Assembly: GCA_016840645.1 (NCBI GenBank)
Contig: JAEORY010000114.1
Coordinates: 1 to 9,796 of the forward strand
Reading direction: 5' to 3'
Source of the DNA: Candidatus Borrarchaeota archaeon
Lineage (GTDB): Archaea; Asgardarchaeota; Sifarchaeia; Borrarchaeales; Borrarchaeaceae
Length of the DNA stretch: 9,796 nt
A program made the position numbers and the translations under genes. How positions within the stretch are numbered: the stretch's first letter is position 1; every line of letters starts with the position of its first letter. Below the pieces are notes generated by a model, which was given only the letters and a program-made list of their open reading frames with translations, was not told the DNA's origin and ran no database searches. Shown here piece after piece: positions 6,143 through 9,796 of the stretch.

Positions 6143-6210
6143 CTGTGATGCGCTTCCTCACACACCTCACTATTACTATAATATGAACTCTATGTATTCT
6201 ATTAACTCTA

Positions 6211-6220
6211 TAATATATCT
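6211..6220 (-). promoter_or_regulatory. TATA-like box of longin copy 1
   Basis: AGATATATTA on the minus strand about 70 bases before the TTG start. The same TATATTATAGA core occurs upstream of longin copy 2 (about 6913-6923), and the leaders next to both starts also match, so the duplication carried its promoter. Confidence 0.42.
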
Positions 6221-6234
6221 ATTGGGTTCGGTTC

Positions 6235-6282
6235 TAAGTGGAACATCAGAGAGCAAAAAGATAAACAAATATTTGAAAAAAC
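6235..6282 (-). terminator. Terminator region of longin copy 2, degenerate relative of the 180-bp repeat
   Basis: On the minus strand, T runs at 6276-6281 and 6255-6259 follow the stop of copy 2 by about 45-70 bases. The segment (plus-strand GAACAT, AGCAAAAA, then ATTTGAAAAAA) lines up with the A-run end of the 180-bp repeat downstream of copy 1 (GAAACAT, CGCAAAAA, ATATTGAAAAAA). This suggests a shared, duplicated 3' flank. Confidence 0.42.
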
Positions 6283-6327
6283 TAACCTTGTGACTTTTTT
6301 AAACAGAAAGCAAAATTAAGAGGTCTG

Positions 6328-6867
6328 CTATTGGACGATCTTCTCAAGAATTTGATCTATAAGTTTTTGCGCAATTTTCGGGGAAAAAAGATGATAGATC
6401 AATGAAATAACTTCGTCAATAGTTTGTTCTTTATTCGTAACAAGTTTATGAAAGGCTTTTGAGTATTTATTTACGACGTATTCCCATACAATTTCGTCTA
6501 GTTTATTGTAAAATGGAGCAAACGCCTTTATATCTCCAGTCCAATCTTCGAGGTCAGACTTATGTTTACCAACGAACATTTCTTTGATTTCGATTAGTAT
6601 CTCCTTAATTTTCTGCTCGTCTTCTTCACGATCCACACTCACTGCAAATATTAGAGGATCATCTGGCAAGCTTGCGTCCATAGCATATACAAACTTCATA
6701 TTCTTCATAACAAGGCTTTCAACGCTTTCCGCACCTATTTCCTCTGCAAAAGATGATATTGCAGATAAAAAACCAGTAATGAGGGTCTCATCTACTTCGA
6801 TAGATCCATAATACCCATGAATCAGGCTTTCCCCTGTCTTTTTTAAAATGTATACGTTGTGGATCAA
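6328..6867 (-). CDS. Longin-domain (SNARE-like fold) protein, copy 2
   Basis: This 179-residue protein is the paralogue of the gene at 5606-6142. The first 62 residues differ at only three places, while the rest matches at perhaps half of positions, with one inserted residue near position 69 (LPDDP). The same plan is visible: opening strands MIHNVYILKKTGESL, helix DETLITGFLSAISSFAEEIG, strands to VSVDREED, helices including DLEDWTGD, and a helical tail ending DQILEKIVQ. The start is TTG at 6865-6867, with GAGGAAG 10 nt upstream, exactly as in copy 1. The diverged C-terminal halves suggest the two proteins share one partner surface but differ at another, or form a heterodimer. Longin domains commonly dimerise or bind small GTPases; which applies here is inference. 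Confidence 0.8.
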   Translation of the reverse strand: MIHNVYILKKTGESLIHGYYGSIEVDETLITGFLSAISSFAEEIGAESVESLVMKNMKFVYAMDASLPDDPLIFAVSVDREEDEQKIKEILIEIKEMFVGKHKSDLEDWTGDIKAFAPFYNKLDEIVWEYVVNKYSKAFHKLVTNKEQTIDEVISLIYHLFSPKIAQKLIDQILEKIVQ

Positions 6868-6910
6868 CGGTGATGCCCTTCCTCGGACCCCTCATCATAT
6901 TATGGGGTTA

Positions 6911-6972
6911 ATCTATAATATACTTTATTATCAAATGTCCAATATGGAGAGGATTTCTCCTATTTATATAAG
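6911..6972 (-). promoter_or_regulatory. Promoter region of longin copy 2 with GGAGA inverted repeat
   Basis: Two TATA-like elements are present on the minus strand: TATATTATAGA (about 6913-6923), shared with copy 1, and a stronger CTTATATAAATAG (6960-6972). Just downstream of the latter is an inverted repeat GGAGA-GGATT-TCTCC at 6946-6960. ATATGGAGA at 6942-6950 recurs as its inverse TCTCCATAT at 7052-7060. Confidence 0.35.
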
Positions 6973-7152
6973 TTCCATGCTATTTTAACTCTTTGGTTTG
7001 CGCGAAAAACCGAGTTTGTTCTAAGAAGATATACATAAGCAAAAGTAAGGTTCTCCATATCTATTCATTGATAATTAAAGCCCTCATCTTATCATTTGTA
7101 GTATATCAACAATTTTGTCGAATTTTTTAAAGAGAAGTTATATCGTTACAAG

Positions 7153-7158
7153 TAAAAA
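7153..7158 (-). terminator. T-run terminator after the winged-helix gene
   Basis: Six T residues on the minus strand begin about 5 bases after the stop codon of the winged-helix/leucine-zipper gene. They are short but well placed for archaeal intrinsic termination. Confidence 0.3.
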
Positions 7159-7163
7159 AGGAA

Positions 7164-7667
7164 CTAAAAGTATCTTTTCAGCACGACAGGTATAACCTCT
7201 CTAAAGAACTGCTTTAGTTGTCCTCGTGTAGTAAGGGCATGTGGGAACTCCTCAGATAAGGTATCAATGAGATCTTCAAGTAACTTGTCTTTGATTTCTT
7301 CTGCTGGTTTTGAGCCTTTTTCTTCCTTTTTTGATTCTTTTTTCTTTAATTCGTCCTTTAATTTTTGATTTTCCTTCTCTAATTCTGCTAATTTTTTCTT
7401 TTCTTTTTCCAACTGCGTAACGCGCTTTTTTAACTCATCACCTTCGTCGCCAACTGTAGGTAATGCTTCTTTGGATTCTTTTGCCCATACAACAGCAATG
7501 CGGCTAACTGTTTTAGATCCAAATTTATCAGGTTTGTCTTTAATCAATTTTCCAAGTATTTTCTTAAGTTCTGTACGTGATTTCGTTTTTGTCAGTTTTA
7601 GCAATTCGGAATATGAGAAGGGTTCACCAGGATGCTCTTGTAAGATTTTTATAAGCAGTTCTTCCAC
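7164..7667 (-). CDS. Winged-helix plus leucine-zipper coiled-coil protein, function unknown
   Basis: The 167-residue product has three parts. Residues 1-63 read as a small winged-helix domain (helices around ELLIKILQEH, SYSELLKLT and RTELKKILGKLIKD, then a wing ending RIAVVWAKE). Residues 76-116 are a Lys/Glu coiled coil with an exact heptad series L79, L86, L93, N100, L107, a leucine zipper that would make a dimer. After a charged linker, residues 122-167 are a helical C-terminal domain ending RYF. The start is GTG at 7665-7667, with AAGGTG 5 nt upstream; the overlapping ATG is out of frame. A DNA-binding dimer is the simplest reading. The order winged helix then coiled coil also occurs in Hop2-type recombination factors, but I see no specific match. 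Repeats in its upstream region suggest regulation, possibly by itself. Confidence 0.75.
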   Translation of the reverse strand: MEELLIKILQEHPGEPFSYSELLKLTKTKSRTELKKILGKLIKDKPDKFGSKTVSRIAVVWAKESKEALPTVGDEGDELKKRVTQLEKEKKKLAELEKENQKLKDELKKKESKKEEKGSKPAEEIKDKLLEDLIDTLSEEFPHALTTRGQLKQFFREVIPVVLKRYF

Positions 7668-7695
7668 ATTTTCACCTTCTAAGTTAATAATTTTT

Positions 7696-7807
7696 CGCGG
7701 ATCATGTAAATTGCAATTTAATTTTTACATATGTAACTAATTATTCGTGCTCTACTTTAGAATTTAGTTGTTTTATTTGTTTCTTAGGTTACGCGGATCA
7801 TGTAAAT
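7696..7807. promoter_or_regulatory. Upstream region of the winged-helix gene: 16-bp direct repeats and a 12-bp palindrome
   Basis: The 16-base sequence CGCGGATCATGTAAAT occurs exactly at 7696-7711 and 7792-7807, 96 bp apart. Between them lies a perfect 12-bp palindrome TTACATATGTAA (7725-7736) that shares the CAT-GTAA core with the repeats. The nearer copy lies between an A/T-rich tract (about 7714-7724) and the gene start, where a repressor would act. Confidence 0.45.
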
Positions 7808-7854
7808 AATTTCATGGTCCAAATATCTAAGGAGAGTCTTAGTGGATATGAATG

Positions 7855-7862
7855 AAAAAAAA
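7855..7862 (-). terminator. T-run terminator after the sugar-nucleotide gene
   Basis: Eight T residues on the minus strand, about 28 bases after the stop codon of the UDP-glucuronate decarboxylase-like gene. A clean intrinsic terminator candidate. Confidence 0.5.
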
Positions 7863-7890
7863 GAGTTGAGTATTGAAACAGAATCTAATT

Positions 7891-8919
7891 CTATTTAAGT
7901 TCAGATTCCCAAGAGATGAAGTTTTTCAGTCCGTTTTCTAGATTTACCTTTGGAGACCAATTCAAAATCGTTTTTGCCTTTGTAATATCAGGACATCGTC
8001 TTCTTGGGTCACCTTCTGGTAATTTGCTAAATACAAACTCTGAGTCTGAGTTTGTTTGTTCCTTGACTATTTTGGCTAAATGGAGGACTGTCATTTCCTT
8101 ATCATTTCCAATGTTGAAAATTTCCTCAGAGGCACTATCTAAGATTGCAGCACGGAGAATACCTTCAACAGTATCTGTGACATAACTAAAACTTCTCGTC
8201 TGTGCGCCGTCGCCGAAAACAGTAATCGGGTCGCCTATTAAGGCTTGGTTAACAAATCGAGGAACAACACGCCCATATACTCCATCCGCACGTATTCTTG
8301 GACCGTATGTATTGAAAATACGTACGATTCGCGTATTAATTCCATGTTGACGTTGATACGCTGCCATAAAAGCCTCACCAGAACGTTTTCCTTCTTCATA
8401 ACAACTTCGTATTCCAGTGCTAATGACACTTCCCGCGTACGTCTCGGGTGTAGGCACAAACTGCGGGTCTGGGTCTCCGTACGTCTCCGAAGTCGAAGTA
8501 AACAGAATTTTTGCGTTAGACCGCTTAGCTAACTCAAGAGTGTTCATTGTCCCTATCGTATTTGTGCTTAAGATGGCAATAGGGTATTTCTCAAATTCCA
8601 TAGGTGCAGCGCGACTAGCAAGGTGAAGAATTACGTCAAATTGATCCTCAATTTCTAAAACAGATGCATCTACAATATCTTGTCTAATAAATGTGAATTG
8701 GTCTTCTTTTTGGTCAATTAAATCTTGAATATTTTCAAGTCTTCCACTTGAGAGATTATCAACACACAATACTGTTGCACCCATTTCAATTAGAACATCA
8801 CAAATGTAACTGCCAAGAAAGCCTGCGCCTCCTGATATAAGAACGCGAAGTCCTTTATAATCAATAGATGAATCTTTTAGCGAATTAATTATTGTTTTCA
8901 CGTCTTTCTCTATCTGCAC
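7891..8919 (-). CDS. UDP-glucuronate decarboxylase-like NAD-dependent epimerase/dehydratase (extended SDR)
   Basis: Extended SDR enzymes of this branch convert UDP-glucuronate to UDP-xylose, supplying sugars for surface glycans or glycoprotein. Counting 342 residues from the GTG at 8917-8919: the NAD-binding GGAGFLG is at 30-36, the acidic VDN at 53-55, HLASRAAP at 99-106, the catalytic-site strand TSTSETYGDP at 141-150, the YxxxK pair as YEEGK at 174-178, RIFNTYGPR at 200-208, GAQTRSFSYV at 238-247, and DPRRRCPDI at 304-312, a hallmark of the UXS branch. Length is normal. A GTG three codons upstream (8928) is also open, but AGGTG lies 6 nt before the 8919 GTG, which I prefer. A related dTDP-glucose dehydratase or galactose epimerase is less likely, given DPRRRCPDI. 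It stands alone, without other sugar genes in the window. Confidence 0.88.
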   Translation of the reverse strand: MQIEKDVKTIINSLKDSSIDYKGLRVLISGGAGFLGSYICDVLIEMGATVLCVDNLSSGRLENIQDLIDQKEDQFTFIRQDIVDASVLEIEDQFDVILHLASRAAPMEFEKYPIAILSTNTIGTMNTLELAKRSNAKILFTSTSETYGDPDPQFVPTPETYAGSVISTGIRSCYEEGKRSGEAFMAAYQRQHGINTRIVRIFNTYGPRIRADGVYGRVVPRFVNQALIGDPITVFGDGAQTRSFSYVTDTVEGILRAAILDSASEEIFNIGNDKEMTVLHLAKIVKEQTNSDSEFVFSKLPEGDPRRRCPDITKAKTILNWSPKVNLENGLKNFISWESELK

Positions 8920-8966
8920 ATTGTTCACCTATAGTTAATTATGATTAGATTGAAACCCCTGTTGAT

Positions 8967-8983
8967 TAAGTATAGCGATATCG
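8967..8983 (-). promoter_or_regulatory. Weak promoter candidate of the sugar-nucleotide gene
   Basis: TATACTTA on the minus strand (8967-8974) lies about 50 bases before the GTG start, with an 8-bp palindrome CGATATCG (8976-8983) directly upstream of it. It resembles the ATATACTT element in front of the KaiC-like pair. Confidence 0.22.
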
Positions 8984-9105
8984 ATACCTGTAAAACTGAG
9001 TCTTATGAATTTTGCTGTTTCATCATCTCACCAAATAAATAACAGCATTATTCCAACGCAATCTTCATTTTTTTTCTTTTTCATTTTTTATACGGTTTAA
9101 AGTTA

Positions 9106-9465
9106 TCAATCTGTCTTCCAAAGTTTCTCAAGTTCTTCAATTGCTTTCGCAGCTAGTGTTGTAGCCTTTGAAATTGCTGTTGAAATGAATTCTACTGCCT
9201 CTTCCGCTTTACCTACTACAAACGCCTTTTCAGCGCTACTGATTAATTCTTTGATAGACGTGATGTAGTCTGTCTTATTCACGTTTGATAAGAGTGTGAT
9301 TTCACTTATTAACGCCTCTAAAAACCAGTTTATTACCTCTTTGCCATCAATATTTTTAATTGGAAGACTTTTATACCTTAAAAGAACATTGGATGCAATA
9401 ATAAGCAGAGATTTGATTCTATCACCGATGCTATAGTCAATTATGTTCTCTTTGATTCTGACCAT
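9106..9465 (-). CDS. Small all-helical protein, unknown function
   Basis: The 119-residue product is not recognised. It reads as almost entirely helical: amphipathic stretches around residues 14-32 (DRIKSLLIIASNVLLRYK), 42-58 (KEVINWFLEALISEITL), 65-87 and a long C-terminal helix (about 88-116) rich in Ala, Lys and Glu, compatible with a four-helix bundle. There is no signal peptide, Cys pair or membrane span. The start is ATG at 9463-9465 with only a weak AGAG site about 9 nt upstream. A TATA-like AAATATAAAG (9519-9528) lies about 55 bases before it. It sits between the LRR gene and the sugar-nucleotide gene with wide gaps on both sides, so the neighbours do not suggest a role. Codon use looks like that of the other genes. 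Confidence 0.6.
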   Translation of the reverse strand: MVRIKENIIDYSIGDRIKSLLIIASNVLLRYKSLPIKNIDGKEVINWFLEALISEITLLSNVNKTDYITSIKELISSAEKAFVVGKAEEAVEFISTAISKATTLAAKAIEELEKLWKTD

Positions 9466-9518
9466 GATTTTTCAACTCTTGATTCAAAACTTTTGTAGAT
9501 GAGATAGTCATAAGTTAT

Positions 9519-9528
9519 CTTTATATTT
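9519..9528 (-). promoter_or_regulatory. TATA-like box of the small helical protein gene
   Basis: GGGAAATATAAAGATAA on the minus strand places an AAATATAAAG box about 55 bases before the ATG at 9465, predicting a leader of roughly 30 nt. A GTACGTAC palindrome lies just upstream (9533-9540). Confidence 0.38.
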
Positions 9529-9541
9529 CCCGGTACGTACT

Positions 9542-9581
9542 AAAAAAACACGAATTCTAGTAGATGGTGAGAGGAAAAAAA
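9542..9581 (-). terminator. Double T-run terminator after the leucine-rich-repeat gene
   Basis: Two runs of seven T residues on the minus strand, at 9575-9581 and 9542-9548, follow the LRR stop codon by about 42 and 75 bases. Each is preceded by GTG on the minus strand. Tandem T tracts are typical of efficient archaeal termination. Confidence 0.45.
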
Positions 9582-9622
9582 CACTACTTCTGATATTTAA
9601 GTAACTAAAGTACTTTTCAAAG

Positions 9623-9796
9623 TTAAATCTGATTGATCACAAATTCCTGCGCACTTTTTCCTACTAAATGTTGCTCATCTTTTTGTATTGGATTTCCACT
9701 GAGATTTATGCTTTGAAGATAAGTAAGGCGATCTAACCTTTTGATCTCTGTTATTTGATTAAAAATTCTACCTGAAAACGGGTTTTTCCAAAGTGT
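9623..9796 (-). CDS. Leucine-rich-repeat protein, C-terminal end (cut by window edge)
   Basis: Fifty-seven residues and a TAA stop are readable from the window edge, with no start in view. LDRLTYLQSINLSGNPI (about residues 21-37) is a complete leucine-rich repeat of the LxxLxxLxxLxLxxNxI type, and LWKNPF at the very edge looks like the asparagine turn of the repeat before it. A short charged cap (QKDEQHLVGKSAQEFVINQI) closes the protein. LRR domains are protein-binding surfaces, and in Asgard archaea they also occur in GTPase-linked proteins; what precedes them here lies beyond base 9796. The open frame, the repeat and two T-run terminators downstream all support a real gene end. Confidence 0.7.
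   Translation of the reverse strand, partial: TLWKNPFSGRIFNQITEIKRLDRLTYLQSINLSGNPIQKDEQHLVGKSAQEFVINQI

Noticed and set aside
8245..8626. Plus-strand open frames opposite the sugar-nucleotide gene
   Set aside because: They are antisense to a strongly supported SDR enzyme and overlap each other in different frames; no motif is visible.
9065..9090. T-rich tract as terminator of the small helical protein gene
   Set aside because: The T run is on the plus strand; on the minus strand, which carries the gene, it is A-rich and would not terminate transcription.

Overview
The window looks like part of an archaeal genome, most likely an Asgard archaeon (Promethearchaeota). The signs are archaeal-style TATA-like boxes and T-run terminators, GGAGG-type ribosome sites, and a topoisomerase VI B subunit whose motifs read closer to the plant/eukaryotic form than to the euryarchaeal one. 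It also carries a histone-fold protein, two longin (SNARE-like) proteins, KaiC-like ATPases and a leucine-rich-repeat protein. The DNA is AT-rich, with one visibly GC-richer gene (the glycerol dehydrogenase). The exact lineage cannot be fixed from this window.

Every gene I accept lies on the minus strand, so transcription runs from high to low coordinates. In that order they are: the C-terminal end of a leucine-rich-repeat protein (9623-9796, cut by the window edge); a small all-helical protein (9106-9465); a UDP-glucuronate decarboxylase-like sugar-nucleotide enzyme (7891-8919); a winged-helix plus leucine-zipper protein (7164-7667); two tandem longin paralogues (6328-6867 and 5606-6142); a glycerol dehydrogenase-family enzyme (3536-4816); a KaiC-like pair in which the first member has lost its P-loop and the second keeps it (2442-3206 and 1711-2409); a histone-fold protein with a long acidic N-terminal tail (863-1456); and the N-terminal half of topoisomerase VI subunit B (1-795, cut by the window edge).

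Only the KaiC-like pair looks like a tight operon (32 bp gap). Most other genes have their own upstream TATA-like box and a downstream T-run. Several promoters carry inverted or direct repeats that could be operators, most clearly in front of topoisomerase VI B, the winged-helix gene, the longin genes and the dehydrogenase gene. The two large gaps hold a purine microsatellite that reads as a terminator (3481-3514) and a 180-bp tandem duplication (5181-5540). That duplication resembles the 3' flank of the longin genes.

Functionally the window mixes chromosome topology and packaging (Top6B, histone fold), signalling ATPases, endomembrane/GTPase-associated longin folds, central glycerol metabolism and surface-sugar synthesis. 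Several genes start with TTG or GTG rather than ATG. No CRISPR array, tRNA, rRNA or insertion sequence was seen.
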